A DNA stretch of 64,000 nucleotides from assembly GCA_045110335.1 (NCBI GenBank), contig JBGCGB010000054.1, positions 1 to 64,000 on the forward strand, in the 5' to 3' direction. Made by a program: the position numbers and the translations under genes. The notes beneath the pieces were generated by a model, which was given only the letters and a program-made list of their open reading frames with translations, ran no database searches and was not told where the DNA came from. Numbering within the stretch: the first letter of the stretch is position 1; the number at the start of each line of letters is the position of its first letter. Positions 7,506 through 16,742 of the stretch are shown here, piece after piece. The DNA comes from CALBPI01 sp045110335 (GTDB taxonomy: Bacteria > Pseudomonadota > Gammaproteobacteria > Steroidobacterales > Woeseiaceae).

Positions 7506-9203
7506 GTGGCGGCAAGTAATCTCTGGATGACCATAGGCAGCTGTATCTTTTTTATGGCTGTCGTCGCTTTCGTTTCGTATCAGAAAACGAAAGGTGAGGT
7601 GAATTCAAAAGACGGCTACTTCCTCGCCGGACGGGGTTTAACCGGTATTTTTATCGCCGGGTCGATGCTGTTAACCAACTTGTCCGCCGAGCAATTGATT
7701 GGCCTAAACGGCTCTGCTTACGGTTTCAACATGAGCAGCATGGCTTGGGAAGTTACCGCGGCATTCGCGACGATTTGCATGGCTTTGATCTTCTTGCCGC
7801 GATACCTGGCCGGCGCTTTCACGACGTTGCCCGAGTTTCTCAAGAACCGTTTTGATGATGATGTGCGTCGTATGTCGGTCGTGCTGTTCATGGTTGGCTA
7901 TGGCCTGGTGACGATTCCGTCCGTGCTTTATTCAGGCTCTATTGCCGTGCTGCAGTTGTTCGATGTGCCGGGGCTTTTGGATGTTTCCTATAGCCTCGCG
8001 CTGGTCATCACGATTGTTTGTATCGGCTGCGTCGGCGCGGTGTATGCGATTTTTGGCGGACTGAAGGCCGTTGCTGTCTCCGACACACTCAACGGCATCG
8101 GGTTATTGATTGTCGGCATTCTCGTGCCTGTGCTCGGATTAGCCGCGCTTGGCGACGGCAGTGTCAGCGAAGGCCTTCGCATCATCACGACCACCGAAAC
8201 CCAAAAACTCAATGCGATCGGCGGACCAAAAGACCCGACACCGTTTGCCACGTTGTTCACCGGCATGCTGTTCGCAAACCTCTTCTATTGGTGCACCAAC
8301 CAGTACGTCATCCAAAGAACTCTCGGCGCCCAAAATCTGGCCGAAGGCCAAAAAGGCGTTTTGTTATCGGGCTTCTTCAAGATTCTTGTGCCGTTCATGA
8401 TGATGATTCCGGGCGTCATTGCTTTTCATCTCTATGGCAGCGAGTTGGCCAGCATCGATCTCGCGTACCCGAGACTGATCCGTGATGTTCTGCCGGTCGC
8501 ATTGTCAGGCTTCTTCCTTGCCGTACTGCTCGGCGCCGTTTTTAGCTCATTCAACTCGCTACTCAATAGCGCCGCAACGCTGTTCTGTCTGGATGTGTAT
8601 GCGCCGATGCAAAAAACACCGATGACCGAAGCGCGCATGGTTCAGGTCGCCAAGATCGCGAGCATCGTCATCGCATTGTTTTCGTTTATCGTGGCGCCAT
8701 TGCTGCAGTTCGCCCCCGAAGGGTTGTGGCAGATCATTCGTATCTTCACCGGCTTCTACAACATTCCGGTCGTTGTCATCGTGATCGTCGGGCTCTTTAC
8801 CAAACGCGTTCCCGCGATCGGCGCGAAAATTGTGATTGTGTTCCATGTCGTGGTTTACGGGCTCGCCAAATTTGTGTTCGACGATATCGTCACCATCCAC
8901 TTCCTGCATCTCTATGCCATTCTGTTCCTGATCGAAGTCGGCATCATGCTCCTGGCCGGTCGACTGAAGCCCATGGCAACCGCCTACAGCTACGCGCCGA
9001 AAGGCATCGTGGATCTCACCCCATGGCGCTTTGCCATGCCCGCCGCCGCGACGTTGTTATCGGCCGTCGTGTTTCTTTACCTGTTGTTTTCGCCCATCGG
9101 GCTGGTCAACGGTGTTAGCACCACCTTTTGGTCACTTAACCTATTGTTAATCATCGTAAATATAGCGATCTGGACCATCTACAGCAGACGCCGTATTAGC
9201 TAG
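7506..9203 (+). CDS. Sodium:solute symporter (SSS family), sugar or polyol type
   Basis: About 565 residues with around 14 predicted transmembrane helices. Family signatures include the KDGYFLAGRGL loop, NLSAEQLIGLNG, AIFGGLKAVAVSDTLNGIG and the SSFNSLLNSAATLF stretch of the sodium-binding core. These match SGLT-like solute:sodium symporters for sugars and related polyols. I chose the GTG at 7506 because AGGGGG at 7494-7499 is 6 bases upstream of it, whereas the in-frame ATG at 7500 touches that site. It precedes a TonB receptor, so outer- and inner-membrane transport are probably paired. It is a paralogue of the symporter at 21147-22586. Confidence 0.85.
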   Translation: MAASNLWMTIGSCIFFMAVVAFVSYQKTKGEVNSKDGYFLAGRGLTGIFIAGSMLLTNLSAEQLIGLNGSAYGFNMSSMAWEVTAAFATICMALIFLPRYLAGAFTTLPEFLKNRFDDDVRRMSVVLFMVGYGLVTIPSVLYSGSIAVLQLFDVPGLLDVSYSLALVITIVCIGCVGAVYAIFGGLKAVAVSDTLNGIGLLIVGILVPVLGLAALGDGSVSEGLRIITTTETQKLNAIGGPKDPTPFATLFTGMLFANLFYWCTNQYVIQRTLGAQNLAEGQKGVLLSGFFKILVPFMMMIPGVIAFHLYGSELASIDLAYPRLIRDVLPVALSGFFLAVLLGAVFSSFNSLLNSAATLFCLDVYAPMQKTPMTEARMVQVAKIASIVIALFSFIVAPLLQFAPEGLWQIIRIFTGFYNIPVVVIVIVGLFTKRVPAIGAKIVIVFHVVVYGLAKFVFDDIVTIHFLHLYAILFLIEVGIMLLAGRLKPMATAYSYAPKGIVDLTPWRFAMPAAATLLSAVVFLYLLFSPIGLVNGVSTTFWSLNLLLIIVNIAIWTIYSRRRIS

Positions 9204-9242
9204 CTACCCCCTTGTTGGCAAAAAGATACAGCTTCTCGCAAA

Positions 9243-9260
9243 AATACAAACGTTTGCATT
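9243..9260. promoter_or_regulatory. LacI-type operator upstream of TonB receptor
   Basis: AATACAAACGTTTGCATT is an 18-base palindrome centred on CG with one mismatched pair. It lies 53 bases before the receptor ATG. It shares the core of the perfect palindrome at 12693-12712 next to the lacI-type gene. Central ACGT-type palindromes are typical of LacI family operators. The natural inference is that the LacI protein at 11618-12637 binds both. Confidence 0.75.
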
Positions 9261-9312
9261 CTGTGGATTTGAGGAGTAGAAATGCTCTGGGGTCAACAAT
9301 CAGGAGCTAGAC

Positions 9313-11610
9313 ATGCGTCTATCAAGGGGGGTCGCGTTTGCAGCATTAACCGCAAGCGCCCTGCAATTCGGTGCCACCGCACCAGCGTTCGGTCAATCCG
9401 TTCTCGAAGAAATCATCGTTACCGCACAGAAACGTGAAGAAAGCCTTAGCGACGTACCCGTCGCCGTTTCCGTACTCGGCGAGCAACAAATTGAAGGCGC
9501 TTTCGCCAACAATCTGGAAGACCTGCAAGCACTGGTACCGTCAGTGAGCTTCCGCACCGGTAACACCACACGCAACAGCGCACTCACCGTTCGCGGTATT
9601 GGTACCGTCTCGTTCAGTGTCGCCGCTGAGCCCAGCGTCTCCACCGTCGTCGACAACGTCGTGCTCGGTCGATCCGGCCAGGCCTTCGGCGATCTCTATG
9701 ATCTGGAACGGGTCGAAGTACTTCGCGGCCCACAAGGCACGTTGTTCGGCAAGAACGCGTCTGCCGGTGTCGTCAACATCACCACCCGCAAACCATCAGA
9801 CCAGCTGGAAGGCTACATCAGTGGCACCTTCTTCCAGGACAACGAATCCCAGCTTCGTGCACGTGTTTCGGGACCGTTGACGGACAATCTGCGTGGCAGC
9901 CTGACCGTACTCAGCAGTGAGTTCGACGGCTACATCCGTAACGTCTTCAACAATGAAACCGTCAACGGCTACGATCGTCAGGGCATTCGCGCGATGCTTG
10001 ATTACGATGTCTCGGATGTCACCAACGTACTCTTCATTTTTGAAGACTACGATGCAGACAACGACTGCTGTGTCGATTTGGAAGCACGTCCAAGCGGCCG
10101 TAACCCGGCGTCGGAAGCGGTGCCAAACGGTACGGGCCTAGATCTGAACCAACGTTTGATCGATCATGATTTCGAAACACGAACGCTCGATTCAACAACG
10201 GCCATGTCTGTTCAGATCGAAACCGAGTTCAACGATTTCACGGTCACATCGATCACCGCAGCACGTACCTGGAACAACACGGAATTCCGCGAAGGTGACT
10301 TTACGTCCATCGCCGGCGACAGCAATCTTCCAGTCTTTGGCGTTCCTTTCCAACTGCATGATGTCGGCCCACAAGAGTGGCGCCAGTTCTCGCAAGAGCT
10401 TCGGTTAGCCTCGCCGGTTGGCGAAGCGTTTACGTATCAGGTCGGCTTGTTCTATTGGAACATCGACTCGGAACGTAACTTCACCCGTGACGCGAGTTGT
10501 CAAAACAACAACGGCCAGTTAGATGCGGCGATTGCCGATCACCTAGCCAACACGTTGGGTCTCCCGAATACGGCACAAGACGTCGCTGACTTCATTACCG
10601 CTAACGACATAACCTGTAATGCCAATGACATCGTCGCGGCGACGGCATTCATGGATACTGAGTTCGACAACATCGCGTTGTTCGGCGACGGCACCTATGA
10701 CTTCAGCGATACGGTTCGCGCTTTGTTCGGTATTCGCTACACGCGTGACGAAGTGAGCTTCAGCCACAATCGCCGCAGCTCTGATGAGTTCGGACGACGC
10801 GGCGTTGGCGTTCGGCCACGAACAGAAAACACGAACTTCTCTGGAACGACCGACGATACCAACGTATCGGGCCGCGTGGGCATCCAGTGGGACGTGCTTG
10901 ACTCGACGATGGTCTACGCGACGTACAGCACCGGCTACAAGGGACCTGCATTCAACGTGTTCTACAACATGAGCGCTGCGGACATTAACCCAATCCTGGC
11001 TGAGGAATCTGACTCCATCGAGCTCGGCGTCAAGTACACCGCGGATTGGGGTATCGTGAACTTTGCGGCTTACGACACGCAGATCGAAAACTTCCAGGCG
11101 AACGATTTCGACGATTCGGATGGCACGACGATTACGGGCTTCACCAACGGTGGTGATGTTGATACGTCAGGTTTCGAGATTGATTTCCTGATTCAGCCAA
11201 CGGATGCCTTGTCACTAACCGGCGGTATCGCGATCTCTGATGCAGAATCAACAACGGGTGCTCCGTTACCGTTCGCACCAGATCTGAAATACTCGGTTGG
11301 CGGACAATGGGACTTCGACTTGGCGTCAGGCGGTTGGTTGCAACTGAACGCAAGCTACGTTTACACCGATGAGAAGCTTTCCGGCAACATCGGCCAAACC
11401 GACGAAGTACCTTTCTTGCTACCTGACTACAACATGTTGAACGCGAGCTTCGGCTATCACAGCGCCGACGACAAGTTCAGTGTGACATTGATCGGCAAGA
11501 ACCTGACCGATGATCAGTACACCACGACATACTCTGGCGACGGCTTCCGTTACCAGATCCCGCGTGATGCCGATCGTTACTTCGGGATCAACGTCAGGAC
11601 CAACTTCTGA
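9313..11610 (+). CDS. TonB-dependent outer membrane receptor
   Basis: 765 residues with a signal peptide (cleavage near residue 27, APAFGQ). A TonB box-like segment follows (EEIIVTAQKREESL). The plug domain (about 40-165) contains LRGPQGTLFGKNASAGVVNI. The 22-strand barrel ends with the expected C-terminal aromatic residue (DRYFGINVRTNF). AGGAG is 7 bases before the ATG. Such receptors import siderophores, vitamins or glycans with energy from TonB-ExbBD. Because a LacI-type operator lies directly upstream and catabolic genes follow, a sugar-like or small organic substrate is more likely than iron. Confidence 0.9.
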   Translation: MRLSRGVAFAALTASALQFGATAPAFGQSVLEEIIVTAQKREESLSDVPVAVSVLGEQQIEGAFANNLEDLQALVPSVSFRTGNTTRNSALTVRGIGTVSFSVAAEPSVSTVVDNVVLGRSGQAFGDLYDLERVEVLRGPQGTLFGKNASAGVVNITTRKPSDQLEGYISGTFFQDNESQLRARVSGPLTDNLRGSLTVLSSEFDGYIRNVFNNETVNGYDRQGIRAMLDYDVSDVTNVLFIFEDYDADNDCCVDLEARPSGRNPASEAVPNGTGLDLNQRLIDHDFETRTLDSTTAMSVQIETEFNDFTVTSITAARTWNNTEFREGDFTSIAGDSNLPVFGVPFQLHDVGPQEWRQFSQELRLASPVGEAFTYQVGLFYWNIDSERNFTRDASCQNNNGQLDAAIADHLANTLGLPNTAQDVADFITANDITCNANDIVAATAFMDTEFDNIALFGDGTYDFSDTVRALFGIRYTRDEVSFSHNRRSSDEFGRRGVGVRPRTENTNFSGTTDDTNVSGRVGIQWDVLDSTMVYATYSTGYKGPAFNVFYNMSAADINPILAEESDSIELGVKYTADWGIVNFAAYDTQIENFQANDFDDSDGTTITGFTNGGDVDTSGFEIDFLIQPTDALSLTGGIAISDAESTTGAPLPFAPDLKYSVGGQWDFDLASGGWLQLNASYVYTDEKLSGNIGQTDEVPFLLPDYNMLNASFGYHSADDKFSVTLIGKNLTDDQYTTTYSGDGFRYQIPRDADRYFGINVRTNF

Positions 11611-11617
11611 TCCAGGC

Positions 11618-11647
11618 TCAACGGGCGGTCTTCGGACCGCCCGTTGA
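11618..11647. terminator. Strong 13-bp hairpin with TTCG loop between convergent genes
   Basis: TCAACGGGCGGTC (11618-11630) and GACCGCCCGTTGA (11635-11647) pair perfectly around TTCG, an exceptionally stable loop on the plus strand. It begins 8 bases after the TonB receptor stop and overlaps the last codons and stop of the convergent lacI-type gene. No T tract follows on either strand, so it may work as a processing barrier or a Rho-assisted terminator. Termination is inferred. Confidence 0.55.
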
Positions 11648-12637
11648 CGCTCTCACGATCAACTCTGGATCCGGCACCCGGGTTCGCTTCGGCGCATTGC
11701 CTTGCGCCAGGCTCAACAAACTACGCACACTTTGCTGGCCAATCTCATACATCGGCCAACTCACCGTCGTTAACGGCGGGTCGACCAAACCGGACAACGC
11801 AATGTTGTCGTGACCAGCCACCGAGACATCGTCCGGCACGCGAATGCCGCGTTGTCGAAACTCATGCAACAAACCAATGGCATTGACATCGTTCCACGCA
11901 AACAGCGCGGTCGGCATCGGGTCGAGTGTCAGGAAACGTTCGGCAATATGCTGGGTGCTTCCGCTACTACCGTCATACTGAAAAATGAAATCTGGCTCAT
12001 AGTCGAGCGCATGCTTTTCAAGCACCTGTCGGTACGCCTGCATCTTTGGCTCAGGCCCGGGCGGCGCCGCGCCCCGAACAAAACCAATGCGGCGATGACC
12101 CAATGCGATCAGATGCTCCATGATTGCGATACTGCCCTGGATGCGATCGCAGCTGACATGATGCAGCGCCTGCGGTCGATTGACGTGCACAATCGGAATC
12201 GATGTCTGCAGTTCGTCAAAATAGTCCTGCGGGCATCTGGCCATTGGTACCAACAAGCCCTCTACGCCAAGCTCCAAAAACAGACGAATCGCCTCGCGCT
12301 CGGCGGCTTCCTCGCCCAAGGTGTCGTTGATCAGAATTCTTAAGTCATGTTTCGCGGCTTCATGTTCGATGCCACGTCCGAGCGCCGCAAAAAACGGGTT
12401 CGTCATATCAGGGATGACCAGCCCTATTAAACCGCTGCGCTTTTGCACCAGCGTTCGTGCCGCCATGTTCGGCACGTAACCTAACTCTTCGGCGATCGCG
12501 GCAACCCGCTCACGCGTTGCTTTCCGAACACGCTCACTGCCTTGCAGCGAACGCGTCACCGTCGACGGATCAACGCCAGCTGCGCGCGCAATATCCTTGA
12601 TCGTAATGCGGCGACCGTTAGCGGGAACTTTGGACAT
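11618..12637 (-). CDS. LacI family transcriptional regulator
   Basis: 339 residues. The N-terminal helix-turn-helix (about 10-56) reads ITIKDIARAAGVDPSTVTRSL, followed by the hinge helix (NMAARTLVQKRS) that inserts into the operator centre. The periplasmic-binding-protein-like effector domain (about 65-335) carries typical LIGLVIPDMTNPFF and VAGHDNIALSGLVDPPLTTV segments. This is usually a repressor released by a sugar or related ligand. A perfect palindrome lies between it and the divergent dehydrogenase operon, and a near-identical one before the TonB receptor, defining a probable local regulon. Autoregulation is likely, because one site lies about 55-75 bases before its own ATG. Confidence 0.9.
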   Translation of the reverse strand: MSKVPANGRRITIKDIARAAGVDPSTVTRSLQGSERVRKATRERVAAIAEELGYVPNMAARTLVQKRSGLIGLVIPDMTNPFFAALGRGIEHEAAKHDLRILINDTLGEEAAEREAIRLFLELGVEGLLVPMARCPQDYFDELQTSIPIVHVNRPQALHHVSCDRIQGSIAIMEHLIALGHRRIGFVRGAAPPGPEPKMQAYRQVLEKHALDYEPDFIFQYDGSSGSTQHIAERFLTLDPMPTALFAWNDVNAIGLLHEFRQRGIRVPDDVSVAGHDNIALSGLVDPPLTTVSWPMYEIGQQSVRSLLSLAQGNAPKRTRVPDPELIVRASTGGPKTAR

Positions 12638-12692
12638 AAATCACGCCATTGATGACAGAGATTCTGTAGCTTAACTGATCTTGAAAACCAAA

Positions 12693-12712
12693 AAATACAA
12701 ACGTTTGTATTT
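12693..12712. promoter_or_regulatory. Perfect 20-base LacI-type operator
   Basis: AAATACAAACGTTTGTATTT is a perfect palindrome in the divergent promoter region between the lacI-type gene and the dehydrogenase operon. The copy at 9243-9260 shares the core. It is the best-supported regulatory site in the window. Binding by the adjacent LacI protein is inferred from family behaviour. Confidence 0.85.
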
Positions 12713-12773
12713 GTGAGTATGCCAGCGTAATATTTGATCAGCGTCAGTCAATGGCGCTGAGGGACAAGCAGTC

Positions 12774-13994
12774 ATGACAGAAGACGTAAAACCACGACTA
12801 AGATTCTTCGAATCCTCATCCGGCCAGAGACATATCACCGGTGATGATCGATATCTGTATCGTAACGAAGGTCCACGATACTCAGCCAATGTGATCGGCA
12901 CGGGTACGATTGGACAAGAGCACATGCGCGTCGCGGCACTGCTCGGACGGATTCGCATCCACGGCGTTTACGATGACAACAAACACAGCGCCGATGTTGC
13001 CTGCGAAGAATATGCACAACACAGCGACGATTCGCTGGTCCGTTACGACGATCTCGAAACCGCCTGCAACGATCCGGCCGTTGACGTGCTGTTCATTTGC
13101 ACGCCTAACTTTTCGCATATCGATGTTCTGCGTACAGCCATGCAAAGCGGTAAGGCGATCTTTCTCGAGAAGCCGATGGCGACAACGCTCGCCGATGCGG
13201 CCGACATCGTACGCTTAGCAGACAGCTATGAAAACTTCATACAGGTGGGGCTCCAGTATCGCTACAAAGCGGCTTACGTCGAGGCCCGCCATGAAGCACT
13301 GGAACGCGGCACCATCGGCCCGATCCGCAGCATCGGCATGCGCGAGTTCCGACCACCGTTCCTCGACAAAGTTGATCAGTGGAACAAGTTTTCCCGTTAC
13401 AGCGGCGGCACACTGATCGAAAAATGCTGCCACTACTTCGACCTCATGAATCTGTTCGCCAACAGTCGTGCCAAGCGCGTTTATGCGACCGGGCAACAGT
13501 CAGTCAACTATCGCGCCTTTGAATATGAAGGCGAACGCGCCGATATTGATGATCTGGCGAGCGTCATTGTCGATTATGAGAATGGCATTCAAGCTACATT
13601 TATGTTGAGCATGTTTTGCCCGAATTTTTCGGAAGATCTAACACTGTGCGGTGAGACCGGCAGACTGGTCGCTACCGAGACGTTTGATTTTCAACGCAGC
13701 CAAAAAGCCAAGACTGAGCTGCTCATTGAGTTGGGCGAAACGGGCGCGTCACGTCGCACCGATCTCAGCTACACAGACACGGTCGAAACCAGCGGCCATC
13801 ATGGCGCGACGTTCTTCGAGCATGTCGCGCTTGCCGATCGCCTCGATGGCAAAGCCTCGGTTGCGGCAACGCCGGAAGAGGGACTTTGGTCCGTTATTGT
13901 TGCCGCCGCCGCCCAACATTCAGTCGAAACTGGCGAAGCGATAGACATCGCCGAGTTCATCGCGGCCAACGATCTCACAGACATTACTCGTTAA
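12774..13994 (+). CDS. Gfo/Idh/MocA family NAD(P)-dependent oxidoreductase
   Basis: 406 residues. The Rossmann fold begins unusually late, at about residue 40 (VIGTGTIGQEHMR), after a polar N-terminal extension. The conserved E-K-P motif (IFLEKPMATTL) follows at about residue 130, and the C-terminal substrate domain contains the catalytic-lysine-type and histidine region GGTLIEKCCHYFDLMN. Members oxidise or reduce sugars, inositols and related cyclic alcohols. First gene of a three-gene operon (gaps of 13 and 9 bases) under the LacI-type operator. GAGGGA lies upstream of the ATG. The substrate is unknown. The family, the paired TonB receptor and symporter, and the LacI regulator all suggest a carbohydrate or polyol. 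Confidence 0.85.
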   Translation: MTEDVKPRLRFFESSSGQRHITGDDRYLYRNEGPRYSANVIGTGTIGQEHMRVAALLGRIRIHGVYDDNKHSADVACEEYAQHSDDSLVRYDDLETACNDPAVDVLFICTPNFSHIDVLRTAMQSGKAIFLEKPMATTLADAADIVRLADSYENFIQVGLQYRYKAAYVEARHEALERGTIGPIRSIGMREFRPPFLDKVDQWNKFSRYSGGTLIEKCCHYFDLMNLFANSRAKRVYATGQQSVNYRAFEYEGERADIDDLASVIVDYENGIQATFMLSMFCPNFSEDLTLCGETGRLVATETFDFQRSQKAKTELLIELGETGASRRTDLSYTDTVETSGHHGATFFEHVALADRLDGKASVAATPEEGLWSVIVAAAAQHSVETGEAIDIAEFIAANDLTDITR

Positions 13995-14007
13995 CAGGAT
14001 TCGTCAA

Positions 14008-14982
14008 ATGACAACGATCTCAGTAGGGAACGCCGCCATGCCAGCCGTTGGTCTTGGCATCTGGAAAATCGACCCGGCCGATACGGCGCAGGCGATCTAC
14101 GATGCCATCGAAGTAGGCTATCGTCATATCGATAGCGCTGCAGACTATGGCAATGAGAAAGAAGCCGGCGAAGGCATTCAACGTGCCATCGCGGATGGAC
14201 TCGTTACGCGCGAAGAGCTTTGGATCACGTCGAAGTTATGGAATACATTCCATCGTCGCGAACATGTTGAACTCGCTTGTCAGCGCTCGCTGTCAGATCT
14301 AGGTCTCGACTATCTGGACCTCTATCTCATTCACTTCCCCATCGCGATGCCATTCGTCGCATTCGAAGACCGTTATCCGCCTGAGTGGATTTTTGATCCG
14401 AAAGCCGATGAACCGACGATGCAACTGGACAACGTCCCACTGCATGAAACCTGGGCCGCAATGGAGGACCTGGTTGCCGGCGGACTCGTCCGTCAAATTG
14501 GCGTCTGCAACTACAATTCAGGCTTACTTCATGACTTGATGGCTTACGCCAAGATCAAGCCGGCCATGCTACAAGTGGAAATGCATCCGTTCCTGACGCA
14601 ACAGAAATTGCTGCGCATAGCGAAAGCCTATGACATCCCGGTAACGGCATTCTCGCCACTTGGCGCCCTGTCCTACGTTTCTATCGATATGGCGAATCCA
14701 TCAGACACCGTCCTGACCGCACCCGCCGTTGTGACCGCCGCCGAGCGTGCATCGCGCACGCCCGCACAAGTGGTGCTCCGCTGGGGCATCCAGCGCGGCA
14801 CCGCCATCATTCCCAAAACCAGCAAGAAAGCACGCCTGCAAGAAAACCTGAGCTTGTTCGATTTTGAATTGACGACCGAAGAAATGCAGGCCATTGATGC
14901 ATTGGACGCGAACCGTCGGTTCAACGATCCCGGTGTGTTTTGTGAAAAAGCATTCGGTCGCTTTCACCCTATTTACGATTGA
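14008..14982 (+). CDS. Aldo/keto reductase
   Basis: 324 residues with a complete TIM-barrel aldo/keto reductase signature: GYRHIDSAADYGNEKEAG with catalytic Asp and Tyr, WITSKLWNTFH with the Lys, the DLYLIHFPI strand with the His, and the C-terminal IPKTSKKARLQENL motif that binds the NADP phosphate. The length and the insertion around EDRYPPEWIF resemble xylose/aldose reductase-type members. It reduces an aldehyde or ketone with NAD(P)H. AGGA precedes the ATG. It probably acts in the same pathway as the Gfo/Idh/MocA enzyme upstream, for example as paired oxidation and reduction of a sugar-derived carbonyl. Confidence 0.88.
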   Translation: MTTISVGNAAMPAVGLGIWKIDPADTAQAIYDAIEVGYRHIDSAADYGNEKEAGEGIQRAIADGLVTREELWITSKLWNTFHRREHVELACQRSLSDLGLDYLDLYLIHFPIAMPFVAFEDRYPPEWIFDPKADEPTMQLDNVPLHETWAAMEDLVAGGLVRQIGVCNYNSGLLHDLMAYAKIKPAMLQVEMHPFLTQQKLLRIAKAYDIPVTAFSPLGALSYVSIDMANPSDTVLTAPAVVTAAERASRTPAQVVLRWGIQRGTAIIPKTSKKARLQENLSLFDFELTTEEMQAIDALDANRRFNDPGVFCEKAFGRFHPIYD

Positions 14983-14991
14983 GGTTCCGCT

Positions 14992-15996
14992 ATGTCCGCA
15001 CTAGATGTTAAAGCCATTAACGTACCTCATCAGCAGCTCCATGATGATGTCTTTCCTTTGGTTCAGGCATTGGACAATCCGACTGCGACACTCGATGACA
15101 TGAAAGGCTGGATTACCCGAAACAAAGAGACACTTCTCGACGCTTTGTCCACGCATGGCGCCATCTTGTTCAGAGGGTTTCCGATCGACGGCGCAGAAGA
15201 TTTCGATCAGGCCATTCGTGCTTTTGGGATGGACAGCTTCACCTACAAAGAATCTTTGTCGAATGCGGTTCGCGTTAACAAAACTGAACTCGTGTTCACT
15301 GCCAATGAAGCGCCGCCCGAAGTCTCCATTTTCCTGCATCATGAAATGGCGCAAACACCGCTGTTTCCATCCAGACTATTTTTCTGCTGCGAAAAAGCGC
15401 CGGATGCAGATGGTGAAACACCGTTGTGCCGTTCTGACATCTTGCTGGAAAAGCTAGATCAATCGGCACCGCAATTCGTCGCCGACTGCGAGCGCCTTGG
15501 CGTCAAATACTCTAACGTCATGCCGGCAGACGATGATCCGAATTCCGGACAAGGCAGAAGCTGGAAATCAACCCTGGACACCGATGACAAAGTTGCGGCC
15601 GAAGCGCGCCTGGAAAAGTTGGGCTACGACTACCAGTGGCAAGCCGACGGCAGCCTACGTGCAACTACGCCGGCATTGCCCGCCATCCGCACCCTGAAAG
15701 ATGGTCGCCGGGTTTTCTTCAATCAATTGATCGCTGCCTTTCGTGGCTGGAAAGATGCGCGCAACAGCCCGCAGAAATCGATTAGCTTCGGCGACGGCTC
15801 AACGATCCCGACCGAGGCGATGGACATCGCGATTCGACTAGCGGACGAACTGTCGTTCGACCTTGCCTGGCAAGCCGGTGACATCGCATTGATCGACAAC
15901 TATCTGGTCATGCATGGTAGACGCCCGTTTCAAGGCACACGACGCGTACTCGCTTCATTGGTGGCCGATGACGGTACGCGCCTCGCGGAAATCTAG
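14992..15996 (+). CDS. TauD/TfdA-family 2-oxoglutarate and Fe(II)-dependent dioxygenase
   Basis: 334 residues. The jelly-roll fold shows the facial triad: H-x-E (HHEMAQTPLFPS, with ligands His and Glu) and a distal His in LIDNYLVMHGRRPF, plus the 2-oxoglutarate-binding Arg region (GTRRVLASL). Sequence style (FFCCEKAPDADGETPLCRSD) is closest to the SyrP/clavaminate-synthase-like branch that hydroxylates small molecules, rather than taurine dioxygenase itself. Last gene of the LacI-controlled operon, GAGG 7 bases before the ATG. An oxygenase in a sugar-type operon points to an unusual, perhaps alkylated or amino-acid-like, substrate. Confidence 0.82.
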   Translation: MSALDVKAINVPHQQLHDDVFPLVQALDNPTATLDDMKGWITRNKETLLDALSTHGAILFRGFPIDGAEDFDQAIRAFGMDSFTYKESLSNAVRVNKTELVFTANEAPPEVSIFLHHEMAQTPLFPSRLFFCCEKAPDADGETPLCRSDILLEKLDQSAPQFVADCERLGVKYSNVMPADDDPNSGQGRSWKSTLDTDDKVAAEARLEKLGYDYQWQADGSLRATTPALPAIRTLKDGRRVFFNQLIAAFRGWKDARNSPQKSISFGDGSTIPTEAMDIAIRLADELSFDLAWQAGDIALIDNYLVMHGRRPFQGTRRVLASLVADDGTRLAEI

Positions 15997-16006
15997 TCGC
16001 TTAACC

Positions 16007-16735
16007 CTACGTCAACTCAATGGCTGCGCGGTCCAGCGATGCCGACGGCGTCTGGAAAATACGACCAAACAACTCGCGCATATGCGTTTCCATATCGTCT
16101 AGAAACCGAGGCGTGTCGTCGAGCGCCACGAATGTATCGAGACCACGCTCCAGAAATGTTTGCAGATCCGTCACGCCCGCCATTCTTGCAGGCAAACGCA
16201 TCGATTTCAGCAGTGAACGAATCATCGGCACTTTAACGATTCGCGCAAGACTTTCACCGGCAGAACGCGTCATCGCGATTAACTCGTCGAAATCATCGAA
16301 CGTCGCAACAGCACGCGTTGCCAAGCAATAATCTCGCTCGGAAATCGGCTCACCCGCAGCTAAAGGTGCCGCTAGCTGCTCGGCAATACCCAGATTGATC
16401 TCAAGGATTCGTGCGTTCAGCACCATCGCCGTTGCCAGCGCGGCGAGTGCTTTGGCAGGAAGGAATTTTGTCATCATCGGCACGACGCGTTCGAGCTCGC
16501 GATCCCGTTGGGCAATCCCGGTGCCGGTTAAATCGCTTACTACAAAGTCGATGGCATCAGAGTAGGCCTGCGTGGTTCGAAGCACATCATAGCGCGGCAT
16601 GAAATAGGCGAGCTGAAGCGCAACGAACTGCTCATAAGCGGATAGCGTCTCGCTGCTTTCCAGATAGGCTTGATGCAATGCGTTACTCTTCGACACCGCG
16701 TCACTTAGTGCCTTCACAATGTCGGAACGACTCAT
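16007..16735 (-). CDS. Helical protein of the FFLEELY-motif type
   Basis: 242 residues, nearly all predicted alpha-helix, with no signal peptide or membrane segment. The arrangement of an N-terminal helix pair, a short aromatic/acidic motif, then RDRELERVVPMMTKFLPAKALAALA matches what I recall of proteins annotated as FFLEELY motif protein. The motif itself is diverged here (DFVVSDLTG). No function is known for that family. It is the last gene of the serA / hydroxyglutarate dehydrogenase operon, 7 bases after the dehydrogenase stop, so it may assist or respond to that pathway. Family call is tentative. Confidence 0.6.
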   Translation of the reverse strand: MSRSDIVKALSDAVSKSNALHQAYLESSETLSAYEQFVALQLAYFMPRYDVLRTTQAYSDAIDFVVSDLTGTGIAQRDRELERVVPMMTKFLPAKALAALATAMVLNARILEINLGIAEQLAAPLAAGEPISERDYCLATRAVATFDDFDELIAMTRSAGESLARIVKVPMIRSLLKSMRLPARMAGVTDLQTFLERGLDTFVALDDTPRFLDDMETHMRELFGRIFQTPSASLDRAAIELT

Positions 16736-16742
16736 CGGTAAC

